Source: Eucommia ulmoides | Taxonomy: Eukaryota; Streptophyta; Magnoliopsida; Garryales; Eucommiaceae | NCBI GenBank assembly: GCA_016647705.1 | Contig: CM028336.1 | Span: 6,630,048-6,694,047 of the forward strand | Reading direction: 5' to 3' | Length of the DNA: 64,000 nucleotides | Shown here: one piece after another, positions 1 through 11,381 of the stretch | How positions within the stretch are numbered: position 1 is the first letter of the stretch | How the letters are laid out: each line of letters opens with the position of its first letter | Position numbers and translations under genes: made by a program | Notes under the pieces: model-generated | Databases searched by the model: none | Told to the model about the DNA's origin: nothing | Seen by the model: the letters and a program-made list of their open reading frames with translations, nothing else

Positions 1-1700
1 TCTATTTTCTTTAAATAATAGTTTTAAAATTACTCTAAAATTAAATATTTTTTATCTATGAAATTTAATTACACTTCATATATAAATTATTTAATTTAGT
101 TTTTTTTTTTTTTTGAATTATTTGGTGAAGTTTTCATATGAGATTTTATTTACTAATACTTTTAATCGGTTAAAAAACATTAGTCGATTTTCTATTTGTA
201 ATTATAATTATTTCTTGAAATTAAAATAATTATAGTTTTTAATATTATTATTACTATTTATTTTATTTTGTTTTTGTGAAATTTTCAAAAGGCTTGAAGG
301 AGGATTATTGATGAAAAAACAAAAAGAAAAAAAAAACATAAAAATTTAGGAATAGGTGGTAATAATTAATGAAAAAAAATTGAAAACTCATCAAAATGTT
401 TGAATGAGTCATTCTCAAATCTCCTTGAAAGTTTCTATCTCCTTTCACTTTTATATATTAGTATTAGATTTTGTATATCTTAATTATAAAATTAGAGAGC
501 TACCAATCTATCCCTAACTATTATTCATTTAGTTTAATATGAGAATAAAAATATATTTTTATTTGGGAAGAGGAACACAATTTCTATCCTCATATATGTT
601 TTTTCTTTCTTTCTAAAGATAAGATATACTTGCTCTTTTAGATTTTATTTTCATTTTGAGCTTGTTCTTTCACTGTTGTCTTTATTTAAAGTTTTTTGTT
701 TTTGTTTCGAGAACAAGAATAATTTTTTTCTTTAATCTTGTTCTCATAATTTTTTTGAATATTACTTGGTGATAATTTTATTTATTTACAAAAAAAATCT
801 CAAAACAATTCACGAAGGGTATTTTTTTTTTTTTTCAAAAAATTTATAAAAATAACAAACAGATAAATTATATGAGGGTATGTCTAGAATCCAAATAGTC
901 TCAAAGTTTATAACCTGGTGGATATATAGCTTATCTCTTTCGTAGAAAGAGGTCTAGAGTTCAATTTTTTTTCATTAAAAAAAAATGGAAATAGTAATTT
1001 CCTAAAATTAATTAAAAAAATATATATATTTAGGGGGGGGGGGGGGGGGGACTACACAATTATTTGTTAATTATTGTATTGTACAACACTTTTTTGGGGC
1101 CATGGCATGAAAAAGTGTGTTCCCCTTTGAGCACACGAATCTCATGGCTAAACAAAATATGGAAAATTCTTATAATTTTTATTTAAAAGAAAAGGCATTT
1201 TTTTCAAGAAGAGAAGTGGTCTGGCCACGTTGGGTTGTCTCCTTGAGTGCGTGACAGCGGGTCACATGTATCATCTCCCACTTCCGAATTCTTCTTAAGG
1301 AGTAAAAAACATTTGTCGTGATTTATGGGGGTCATACGTGTAAATTTATAATGGGCTTTATTGACTTGCTGTAGCCCACTTGGGGACATGAAAATATGGG
1401 TTATGGCCCATGGTCCACCTCCAGTATTCGTGGACTCACATCCTCTCTGCGGTTGCTAGCATGCAGTTCCAATTCATTAGCGGTTGTGTCGGTTTTTATT
1501 TCTCTTCAAATTCTCTCCACCACAATTATCATTTTTTTTAAACATCATATTTCAGCCAATTAAATTATTTTTATTTTTGAAAAAAATATTATTTTTTAAA
1601 TATTTCCGAAAATGAAACCAAACATCCCTAAGATTTTTGTTAAAGTTATATTTTCTTCTAGTTTTAATAAAAAGAATTGATCAGTAACGTTCCTGTATTT
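1..1700. other. AT-rich intergenic DNA, no gene seen
   Basis: Mostly A/T-rich sequence with homopolymer runs and no reading frame that resembles a known protein. A run of 18 G lies at 1033-1050. The part from about 1200 to 1500 is less AT-rich and could be old promoter or untranslated sequence, but no adjoining coding exon was found. Confidence 0.6.
1033..1050. repeat. poly-G tract, 18 bp
   Basis: Uninterrupted run of 18 G in an A/T-rich setting, preceded by a short TA run. Such runs are prone to length error in sequencing. Confidence 0.9.
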
Positions 1701-2360
1701 AAAATGATTAACAAGATAATTTTTTGTTTTTGTCAAAATAATCGAAGACCCTTTACGCCAAAAAAAAAATAACGATCAATTATCTATTCTCCCAAATCTT
1801 AAAAAATAAAAACAGTTACTATTTTACCCTTATATATAATTAAATTTTTGTTCTTATTTTCATTTACTTTATTCTCTCTTTCACACACCCCAAGCATCAT
1901 TACCCCAATCACCCACCTCTTGCCACCGCTATCATTGCTATCTTCTTCTCCTCCTCCTCCTCCTCTCTTTCTCTCTCTCTCTTCTCCTCGCTAGATCTGT
2001 GCAAATTTGGCGAGGAGAAGGGTAATAGAGAAGAAGAAGATGGTTGCCGGTAACGGCAAATGGCGACAAAGGTCGCATTTGAAAATTGTCGGAGTTCTTG
2101 GTGGTAGGAGGATGAAGGAGGGGAAAAAAAAAAAAAAAGACAAAAAATAAAATAGAATTAATGAATGATATTTTTGTGATTTTACACATAAGATAAAACC
2201 CAATTTTGTAATTTTAACAACCGGTCAATTATGATTTGTAAGATTAACTGCTCTGATAAAAAAAGATAAAAGATATTCGTGATATTTGTTAAAAAAACAA
2301 AAATTACTGTTACATCTGACTCAGATGTTGTTGAAAAGTTTTCGTTTTAATAATTACATA
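1700..2360. other. CT-rich/purine-rich stretch, possible TE remnant
   Basis: Contains a CTCCTC/TCTCTC tract around 1945-1990 followed by GAAGAAGA-rich sequence to about 2130 and an A-run. Reading frames here are low-complexity translations of the tract. It resembles the GAAGACGA-rich cores of transposons elsewhere in the window, but no terminal repeats or target duplication could be assigned. Confidence 0.3.
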
Positions 2361-3180
2361 TTTAATTTATAATAAAAAATATTATATAATAAAAAATGAG
2401 AAAAAATATCCCCTTAATGATTGATGGGATATATAAGGGCCCATAATTTTTTTCAAAGATGACTTTAGAAATAGATATACAGTATTTGCTGTGGGGTCCA
2501 AAGTGTATATATAAGAAGCCCAAACTTTGAACTTTAAACCTTTGCTTTTCCCGCCAACTTTTGTTTGGGCAGGTTGATGTGGGCCCTCCTTCGACCATTA
2601 TTGATCAATGAAGTTACAAATATACCCTCCATGTCCTTTTAACTCTTTTTTTTTTTCCATTTAAAAAAAAAGAAAAAAAGAAGGCATTTGGCCTAACAAC
2701 AGTATATAATCGACTTTATTATCCATAAAAAATGATGAAAAAAATATATAAAAAAACACCACAAAATATTAGAATTTTATTGTTTGGCAGTTCTAATTTC
2801 ATCATATGAATTATTAAATCATTAATTTCTAGTTCTATTACAATTAATATTATTATTTTAATTATAAATGTAACAAAATTTGGTAGAAAAAAAAATCCAT
2901 TTCACATATTTTTTTAACTTCTACAAAAAAAATAAAATAATGATTTTATTTTTCATGCATATAAAGAATCGAGTGTTTCCATCAAGTAAAAAAAAGCCAA
3001 AATTTTAAAGAATTGAATTTACAAATTTTCACTTGGGTTATGGAATTCATATTAAGGAATTGAAATCTATGGAATTATTAGTGAAAATAAAATTCAAGAC
3101 TGAACTAGTGGTTCAAACAAAAGAATTAGAATTGGATCTTTGGATTTCAATTGCATGGCCAATACCGTGACACCAAACAA
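2361..3180. other. AT-rich intergenic DNA, nothing recognised
   Basis: Several poly-A and poly-T runs and no supported gene or bounded repeat. Confidence 0.5.
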
Positions 3181-3970
3181 TGTAAGGTTGTGTTTGGATA
3201 AAGAATTTGACAAATCTAAGGTTGCGTTTGGGTAAGAGATTTGTGAAATGAAGGGATTTTAAAATCCTGAATTTTGAAATCCCTTCATTTCACAAATCTC
3301 TTATTTGGATAAAAGTTTGAGCCGAAGCATTTGAACGTATAATTTCAACAAATTATGGGAACAAAACAGAATTTATGGGAACAAAAACAGAAACTCATCG
3401 TCAAACGCCATACCAAACCCGATTTTGTTCGCCAAACACAAACGACGTTCAACCAAATCCAAGAACAAATTCAAGAAAAGCCCAAATATAAATTGACCAA
3501 ATCATTCGAAATTGTTCGTGTTGAAATCGAAATCGTTCGTTCAAAATGGAGTCGAAATTGGAACCCTAAATTGAGATGATGACAAATCACGAACGCTCAA
3601 TTGGAACCCTAATCGCAGCGACGAACGACGAACCACCGACGAAGACGACGAACGAAGAAAAAGACGACGAACGAAGAAGAAGAAGACGCTGAGATGATGA
3701 AGAAGACGAAGCTGAAGACAACGAACGAAGCTGAAGACGAAGTTGAGATGATGAAGAAAATATTTGGCAAATTCAGCCTCTCCCAAAAGGATTTTCAAAA
3801 CCTTCATTTGAGACTCAAGGGATTTGTGAAATCCACTCCTCAATATCCAAACAAAGAATTTGTTAAAAGAGGATTTTGGAATCTCTTCTAGAAGTACATT
3901 ACCTAAACACAGAGTAAGAAATTTGTAAATGAAGGGATTTCAAAATCACGAATTTTGAAATCTCATTATT
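3181..3970. mobile_element. nested MITE-like insertion(s), PIF/Harbinger-like termini
   Basis: Starts with GTGTTTGG-type sequence at about 3186 and again at 3221, and near 3895 carries the complementary CCTAAACACAG. Such ends are common in plant non-autonomous DNA elements. The interior (3330-3870) is GAAGACGA-rich and codes only for low-complexity peptides. Two start-like copies close together suggest nesting. Exact ends and target duplications could not be fixed, so the family is an inference. Confidence 0.45.
3233..3303. repeat. perfect 27-bp inverted repeat, 17-base loop
   Basis: 3233-3259 (TAAGAGATTTGTG...) is the exact reverse complement of 3277-3303. A transcript from either strand would fold into a stable hairpin. 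It sits inside the MITE-like element. Confidence 0.85.
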
Positions 3971-3976
3971 TACAGA

Positions 3977-5668
3977 TGTAATGTCCTGAAATTTTATGTA
4001 AAAATTATGGAGTTATAAGAGTATTTATATATATATATTTAAAAAAAAAAATCATCCAAGTAGACCTCAGCTCAGCCACCTCTTCCGAATTAACCTTGCG
4101 GAGTAAACCTGGCCGGCTTGTCGGTAGACCTCAAATCAGCTTGGCATGAGCACCTCATTAGAGCTACAGTTCATATGAGCTCAGGTTAGCTCTACCCAAG
4201 CACCTCAGCTCATCCTAGTTCAATTGAGGTTAGCTCTGCTCAACACCTCAGCTCTGCATTTCTTGAGGTCAGCTCTACTCAGCACCTCAGGTCAGATCGG
4301 CAATGCAGCAGGTCGAATCAACCATACAGTGTATTCACTGTAGATCTAGATATTTGTGGTTTAGAATCCCTAGGCAATGTCAAGACAAAAGTAAGAATTC
4401 TCTAGAAAGTCACGTGATGGATAAAGACCAAGTATAAAAACCCACTTTTCTTCCCACTTTCTCCAAGTTTTGAAAGAAAACAAAAAGGAGGATAGAAAAA
4501 GGGGAGCAATCGAAAGGAGAAGATAGAGAGAAGAAGAAGGAAAAATCACTAGTCTCAGTGAAGTTAGAGTCAAAGATTTAACCAAATCTGGTGAAATCAA
4601 GTTTCGGGGAAGGATTTTGAGCTCACAAATTGTTGTCAAGTGAATTGGCGGCATCTCGAGGTAGGAGAATTTTACCTATTTTCTTATGGGTTTTTGAGCA
4701 TGTTTTATGTGCATATGTTCTTGAATACATGTTTAAAACTTTTGTTTTTCAAATAAAAATGGATTTGTGTTGAACACTGATTTTCAACAAGTCTGGTATT
4801 TGAAAACGAGATTTCCACTGGAGTGGAATTTTTGGAAATAACTGCTATTCAGCAGACCTGGTCCGGCAGACCTGGTTCTGTAGACCTTGTCTGGTAGACC
4901 TGGTTCAGCAGACCTGGTTCGATGAACTTTGTCGGGACCGAGAGAATTGGGTCATCATGGAGTTAACCTTGGGCGCAAGTCCCTAAACCCGTGCGGGGGA
5001 TACTCCAGGTTACGTGAGTATCCCACTGGATGGTATTTATTGAGTGGTATGGTCGGTCACCGAGTATTTTTAGAGATGCATTCGCTTTGTATGTGTATGT
5101 GTATGTGTATGTGTATGTATTTTAAAAACAGACTATTTCTAATTTTATACATGTACATTTTATTTCAGCGGATACATTTGCTTATTCCGCTAGGGTTGGT
5201 GTTTTGGAAAGATAACGTATTTTCCATAAACACAAGGGAAAAAGGGTAAGAAAATGGATAAATTTCCCTACTGAGCATGTTGAAGCTCATCCCACTATTT
5301 TTCTCTATTTTCAGGTAGTGCTCAAGGTAGGGGGCAGGAGTAAGCTAAATTTTGTAAGTATGTTTGGGATGTAGTTAAATAGCATGGTACTTCATATTGT
5401 AATGTATTTAATTTATTTTGTCTTGGCATGTATTATAGGGCCCAGTAGAGCCCAACCGTTTTGGACTGTTGGTTTGTTTGTAATCGTTATTAAAGAGGTG
5501 TCTATTGATGCTGCTAAGAGCGTAATAAATCATATAGAGGGCCCAATCAAATAGTTGCATTAATTTTTATTTTATTTTATTTCAAAATAACAAATAGGGT
5601 TATCGGTCGACTACTTAAGTTGGCCATCCCGGAGTCTGATTCACGACCCCCGAGTTTGGGGAGTGATA
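3977..5668 (+). repeat. 5' LTR of the Ty3/gypsy element
   Basis: Begins TGTAATGTCC and its first 33 bp reappear at 12617-12649 with two mismatches, directly after the polypurine tract. The right end is placed at ...GTGATA, about 11 bp before the primer site; a canonical ...CA end may have decayed. It contains short direct repeats built on CACCTCAGCTC (4060-4310) and CAGACCTGGTTC (4850-4925). The 3' partner is almost entirely lost, so the right edge is approximate. Confidence 0.75.
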
Positions 5669-5679
5669 GATCTTCTTTT

Positions 5680-5691
5680 TGGTATCAGAGC
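5680..5691 (+). other. primer-binding site (initiator tRNA-Met type)
   Basis: TGGTATCAGAGC, the standard plant LTR-retrotransposon primer site complementary to the 3' end of initiator tRNA-Met, lies just inside the 5' LTR. Confidence 0.9.
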
Positions 5692-5776
5692 CGAGGTTTT
5701 AAGAAACCTTGGGAGTTTAAGAAGTAGATGCAACATCATTAATAGGCACTAACAAGTTTTCCTACAGTCCAGAAAA

Positions 5777-6859
5777 ATGCCGTCAAGAAGGAGAACTCGT
5801 GCCCAGGCCGAAAATGCCCCAGCGAAAAATGCATCGGCTGGAGAGAATCAAAATTTCCTGGAAGCCATGTACGAGACATTTCAAGGAATGTCTACTTATA
5901 CTCGGGAGAATCGTAGGGTAGATAATAGAAGATGGATATACCTAAGAGAATTCTTAAGGCTGTCGATAGAACCATTTCGAGGTGGACCAGATGTCTTCAA
6001 GGCTGAATATAGGATAAGGACTATGGATCATCATTTTGATCTGCTCCAGGTCCCAGTGGCCTACCGAGTCGAGTTCGCAGCCATTGAACTCGAAGGTGAA
6101 GTAGAATTTTGATGGGAGCGGACCAAGAGGAGCCATGAGGTTGCTGATATGACTTGGGAAATATTTTGTGACCTGTTCTATGAGAATTTATTTCCTCAGT
6201 CCCTAAAGGAAGAGAAGATACGGGAATTCTACAACCTTACTCAGGGAGATATGACAGTGTCAGAGTATGAGGCCAGATTCTCTGAGTTGTCTCGATTTTC
6301 TCCGTGCTCCGTGTCCAGCGAGGTAGAAAAGTGTGTAAAATTCGAGACGGGACTCCGACATAATATCCAAAGATAGGTAGTGGCGGTTGGTGCCCGTACC
6401 TATTCATATTTGGTGGCAATAGCATTGACGGTGGAACATGATCATCTCCTCTATTTGAAAGAAACCGGGGGTAAAAAGAAAGACAGAAGTAGAAGTTCCA
6501 AGAAGATGACCTGCAAGAACAAGTACCATGGCCCAAGCCAGGGTAGCACTGGAAATACCAACGGCAGCGGAGGTGGGAGTAACTCATCTGGCAGTGGATG
6601 TTCTGGACCTTATACCTACTATCTGTGTGGACGGCCGGGACATGTTAAGAGAAATTGCCCAGTCCATCAACAACGATCTGGTAATCTTCAGGACTCTAGT
6701 CAGAGTAGTCAGACAAGATCTATACAATCTCAACGATCTGTGCCGAGCTATCCACCCCAAAATCTTCAGACATATGATTACCAGCCACAGTATCTATATC
6801 GTCCTCAATCTCCAGCGCAATATCAGTCACCTGCAGTTATGTCTCATCAGGATCTTTAG
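5777..6859 (+). pseudogene. Ty3/gypsy gag remnant
   Basis: Gag forms the particle that packages element RNA. The frame opens at ATG 5777 and continues in the same phase through stops at 6110 and 6374 to 6859. The middle part (PQSLKEEKIREFYNLTQG, then MTVSEYEARFSELSRF) is typical of the retrotrans_gag domain of Tekay-type elements. A CCHC zinc knuckle follows as YYLCGRPGHVKRNCP, where the first cysteine of the motif is replaced by tyrosine. The C-terminal part is Q/S/P-rich. With two or more stops and a damaged knuckle it is non-functional. The protease continues in the same frame. Confidence 0.88.
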
Positions 6860-7606
6860 CAAGGGGGACAAGCTAGCCGAGGGAAAGACAATAAAGAAAA
6901 ATGGAAGGCTCGAGTCTAGAGTTACAGCATTGGCGAGGGAGGTGGTGAGCCACAGAATAGTCATGTTGTAGTTGATGGTATGTTTCTTATCTCTCGCTCA
7001 TGGGCTCGTGTGTTATTTGATACAGGTGCATCGCACTCGTTTACGTTTGCTTTATTTGCCTCGTTACTTGGTCTGAGTATGGAAAATTTAGATGAACCCT
7101 TATGTATAAATACTTCGCTTGGAGAATACGCGGATCTTGCTCTGATTTGTCGGGGATGTCGAATCACTATAGCAGACAAGAAGTTTTTCGTTGACTTGAT
7201 AGTTCTACCCATGGAACAGTTTGATGTTATCTTGGGTATGGACTAGTTATCCAGATACAGAGCTATAGTGGATTGCCAACTCCGACGGGTGATGTTGTGT
7301 CCGACCGAAAATGATACGGTGGTATTCCAAGGGAAGTCGAGTCACTCATCCCCTAGCCTGATACTAAGGGCCTGTTTTGGTAGGAAGAACAATGAGGCAT
7401 TAGTATTGTTTACTGAATTGGACAGTAAAGTGGGTATAATAAATCGACTTATAAATCTCCCAGTCATAAATGAATACTCAGATGTATTCCCTGAAGAATT
7501 GCCGGGGTTGCCACCAGATAGGGAGATAGAGTTCTTTGTTGACCTCTACCCAGGCACGATGCCAATTTCAATAACTCCTTATTGAATGGCTCCAACAGAG
7601 CTAGCA
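6860..7606 (+). pseudogene. Ty3/gypsy aspartic protease and RT linker remnant
   Basis: In phase with gag. The protease catalytic motif VLFDTGASHSF is intact near 7010, and the downstream block FDVILGMD is the usual end of the retropepsin fold. An in-frame TAG at 7244 follows directly. The linker to reverse transcriptase (FPEELPGLPPDREIEF) is recognisable, followed by a TGA at 7583. The frame is then cut at 7606 by the inserted solo LTR, whose TAGCA target copy is 7602-7606. The enzyme would release mature gag and pol proteins; here it is a relic. Confidence 0.88.
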
Positions 7607-10248
7607 TGTAAAACCTAAGTTGTAGAACGTAAGTCATAAATAACCCCATTATAGAACGTTAGAGAATTTTAGGGTAAAAATTTGATTGATAAAAACTTAA
7701 ATCAAAAGTTGGGGGTCAAATTGGGAATTTAGAAACGCAAAAATTTAAACTTGAGATTTAAATTGGCAATTAGAAATCAAAAGTAAAAATGTTAGAGGCA
7801 AAATTATAATTTTGGAACTTTTTAAAATGGAAATACATTGAAATGAAGATCCTAATGGAACTGGAGGAAGGAAAGTGTAATTTAACTTTTTTTTTTTTTT
7901 TTTTTTTATATATACATATATAAAAACCATCCGACCGACAGACGATCCACCGGCCAAGGAGGGACGATCGAGGGGCGACGTGGCGAGCTCAGAAGCGGTT
8001 TAACCACTAACATCATGCAATAAAAACCTTCCTACATGCAAAGAAGGAGGAAATCAGAGGAAAAAACTCGAAAATTCTAGAGAGAGAGAGAGAACCGGAG
8101 CGGAAGGGGGTCGTCGGTTTTTCTTGAATCGATGTTCCTCCGGCAACGTGGTCGTGTGGACAACATAGACAGTTCCAGGAGAGGGTGGTCCGGCCGGTGG
8201 CGTGGCTCGTCAACGGAGGGACAGTACATTTTTAGCGTCGCCGGTGAGCGGGAGTTGCGAATCGCCGTCTAACCATCGCCGATCGTCGGGCTGGTGAGTA
8301 TTTATGTGGATTTTCTCTAAATAATTAATAGATGTGCGCATGCATGAGCGTGACGAGTTAGGTCAGTGAGTTTCTGGCGGTGTGGGGGTGTGCTCGATTT
8401 TCATCTTCTGGCACCATGTGGGTTTGTGTGTGTGTGTTCTGATTTTTCGGCTACTGTGTGCGAGTGTGCGTGTGTGTGAAATGTATATTGCGTTGACAAG
8501 AATCAAGCAAAAGGGAAAACGAAAAATCGAGATGGAGAGAGAGAGAGAGAGAGATGACGATCACGGCGGTGGCGGTGGCGTGAGTTGGTTGCTGTGGCGG
8601 TGTGTCGCTGCATGTGTGGGTCTCCGTCGGCAGGGGTCATTGGTCCCATGGCATGCCGTCGGCAGTGGCATGCAAGCGTAGCCGCATGCATGGGGGTGTG
8701 TCTGTGTGTCGCAGGGTGCGTGGGTGTGTGAATAGTAGTTGTGGGTGTGCGGTTGAGCTGGTGAGATGGTCGGAGGTGGTGTCTGAGGGATGTTGTAGGC
8801 GGTGCAAGGGCGACAGGAGGACCGACAAGGAGGGAGAGGCCACCGGCGGTCGGCAACCGTAGAGAGAGGAAACGGCTGGCCGTCGGTCTGGAAAAGAACC
8901 AAAAACAGAAGAAAAAAAAAAAAAAAAAGGGAGGAAATTGCACAATTAACCCTAACAAAAGGAAAAAAATTCAAATTTGAATTCAAATCTTTTTCGCCAC
9001 CCGTGAACGATTCGGGATGGATATCGTTTTCCGTTAAATTTATTCTAGTTTGGTTAAATTTAATCCTAACCTAAAAATCTTTGTAACCAAAGTAATAAAT
9101 TTAGGGTCGTTCAGATTATAAGATTTCTGATGTAATAAATAACAGAACAAAATTATTAGTATAACAACAAATCCCAGGGATAAAATATGGGAAATGGAAA
9201 AAAAATGTGGAACTTAGGGCCTGCATTACATGACTAGGTGATTTTGCATAAAATATTAACTTAAGCCCTATCATTTCTAGGTTCGCAGACGCCAACACCT
9301 CGGTAAGCTGCGGACGGTGGGGTTTTTGCAGCACCAGGAACGAGGTGAGTGTACTGCCTTCTCGCCAAATTATTTGTATATATACATACATGATGAAAAA
9401 TGGTTGTACTTAAATTAGATGCTTTTAAACCATTATGTGATGATTAGACGATGTTGATCCGCTTCGGCGGAGTGATGTTTATCCGCTTCAGCGGAGTGAT
9501 GTTTATCTGCTTTAGTAGAGTGATGTTAGACGTTTATACTGCGCAGTAATGATCCGCTTCGGCGGAGTGATGGGTGTTCGTAGGAAGGCATATCCTATGG
9601 ATGGTATGGTACCGTTGCAAACTCCCGATCGTGAGGTTAAAACGATCACCATGGCTAGCCAGTGTGTGTTGTGGTGGAATGGTGGTTTGGGGTGTGATAT
9701 TTTGTTTATATTGGGTAATTTATTATTTATTTCAGGCGATTGGTATGATATTTATACTACATGGTTTTAAAAAAAAAACAGAACTTATATATATTATTTC
9801 ATTTTATTGCATATATGGTGCTTATGCTGAATCCATGTGTAAATGTTGTGTTATCTAGAAGGTATTATTATTATTAAATAAGAATAATTTTATTGAGAAG
9901 GTAATACACTCGCAGGTGAAATAGCCAAGAGTCGGTCCCCTACTGGCACGGGGTAGAGTCCGTCGATGGTATAGCAAGAAAATAAAAAATTTCGGAAAGT
10001 GCTGCCTGAGGCGAACCTAGGAAAGGTTCATCGTTGTCTTTTTTTTTTTTTTTTCCTTTTGTTGTTCTAGAAGGGAATTCAGGGACGGGTGTGTCTCTGG
10101 CTTGAAAAGATGTTTATAACATGTATTTTGATGTTTGTATAATTATGAATGCATACCATCGCTTTCTAGTTGATTTGTCGCTTAGGAAATGTCGTGTCGA
10201 CGTCACGTCGGCCCCACAGGTGACGGGTGTCTGGAGTGGGGCGTGACA
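7607..10248 (+). mobile_element. solo LTR (family A), + orientation, inserted in Ty3/gypsy pol
   Basis: Starts TGTAAAACC, ends GGCGTGACA, and is flanked by the perfect 5-bp duplication TAGCA (7602-7606 and 10249-10253). Removing the element and one TAGCA restores the phase of the host retrotransposon. The right end matches the reverse-complemented starts of the copies at 27816, 33897, 34734, 41296 and 48857. Shared internal blocks include GAGTGTACTGCC near 9349, a CGATCGTGAGGTTAAAACGATC block near 9628, and tandem GATCCGCTTCGGCGGAGTGA units at 9450-9575. Purine- and CA-rich microsatellites occupy 8410-8550. No internal coding region is present, consistent with LTR-LTR recombination. Confidence 0.92.
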
Positions 10249-10253
10249 TAGCA

Positions 10254-11381
10254 GAATTGCGAAGACAGTTGGGAGAACTAGCCGAAAAGGGGTTTATCAA
10301 AAATAGTACTTCACCGTGGGGAGCCCCTGTCCTATTTGCCAAGAAACATGACGGGTCCTTAAGATTCTGTGTTGATTATCAACAGTTTAACAAAGTTACG
10401 GTGAAGAACAAATACTCTTTACCCAGAATCGATGAGTTATTTGATCAACTAGGAGGATCCCAGTTCTTTTCCAAGATTAATTTGAGATCAGGATACCATC
10501 AGTTGAAAATTCGGGAGATAGATATTCCTAAAACAGCTTTTCGGACGCGATATGGACACTTTGAGTTTCTAGTCATGCCCTTTGGGCTGACGAATGCTCC
10601 TTCAGCTTTTATAGACTTGATGAATAGGATATTTCGACCTTACCTAGATTAGTTCATCGTGGTGTTTATTGATGATATTGTGATTTATTCCAAAACTTAG
10701 GAAGAGCATGAGATGCATCTGCGGATTGCCTTACAGACGCTCCATGATCATCGACTTTATGCCAAGTTTGAAAAGTGTGACTTCTGGTTGACAGAAGTAA
10801 AGTTCCTTGGGCATGTCATTTCTCGCCAAGGAATTTCAGTTGATCCATAAAAAATCAAAGCCATCTTGGATTGGCCGAGACCTTGGAACGCGACGGAGGT
10901 TCGGAGTTTCTTAGGATTGGCTGGATACTATCGATGTTTCGTGGAGAACTTTTCCCGAATCGCTATGCCACTGACCCGACTCACCAAGAAGGATGTGAAG
11001 TTTGACTGGGAAGATGAATGTGAAACAGCCTTTCGAGAGCTAAAGAACAGATTGACTAGTACTCCAGTCTTGATCGTGCTCGACTCAAAAGAACTGTATG
11101 AAGTTTATATTGACGCTTCGAGAAGAAGGTTATGATGTGTTTTGATGCAATATGGGAGAGTTGTCGCTTATGCTTCTAGGCAACTCAAACCTCATGAACA
11201 AAATTATCCGACCCATGATTTGGAGCTAGCAGCAGTAATCTTTACCTTAAAGGTCTGGAGATGCTATCTGTACAGCGCGACATTTCAGATTTTCTCGAAC
11301 TAGAAGAGTCTCTAATATTTGTTTACACAAAGAGACTTGAATTTAAGGCATATGAGGTGGATGGAATATATGAAAAGGTAG
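10254..11381 (+). pseudogene. Ty3/gypsy reverse transcriptase and RNase H remnant
   Basis: Continues the pol frame after the solo LTR. The RT begins [17 protein letters not shown], with [19 protein letters not shown] and the block [15 protein letters not shown]. The catalytic VFIDDIVIYSK block is present at about 10657-10690, just after a TAG at 10650. RNase H starts near 11080 ([10 protein letters not shown]) and runs through [20 protein letters not shown]. Further stops include 10848 and 11133 and two near 11300. The RNase H region ends abruptly at RWMEYMKR followed by TAG and the integrase zinc region, so the usual segment between them is missing. Confidence 0.9.

Noticed and set aside
4929-5249. 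106-codon reading frame with a CMCMCMCM run
   Set aside because: Within the gypsy 5' LTR; the run is a GTATGT repeat.
8503-8986. Overlapping reading frames of 141-151 codons, minus strand
   Set aside because: They lie in CA/GA-rich LTR sequence, overlap one another in different frames and match no family.
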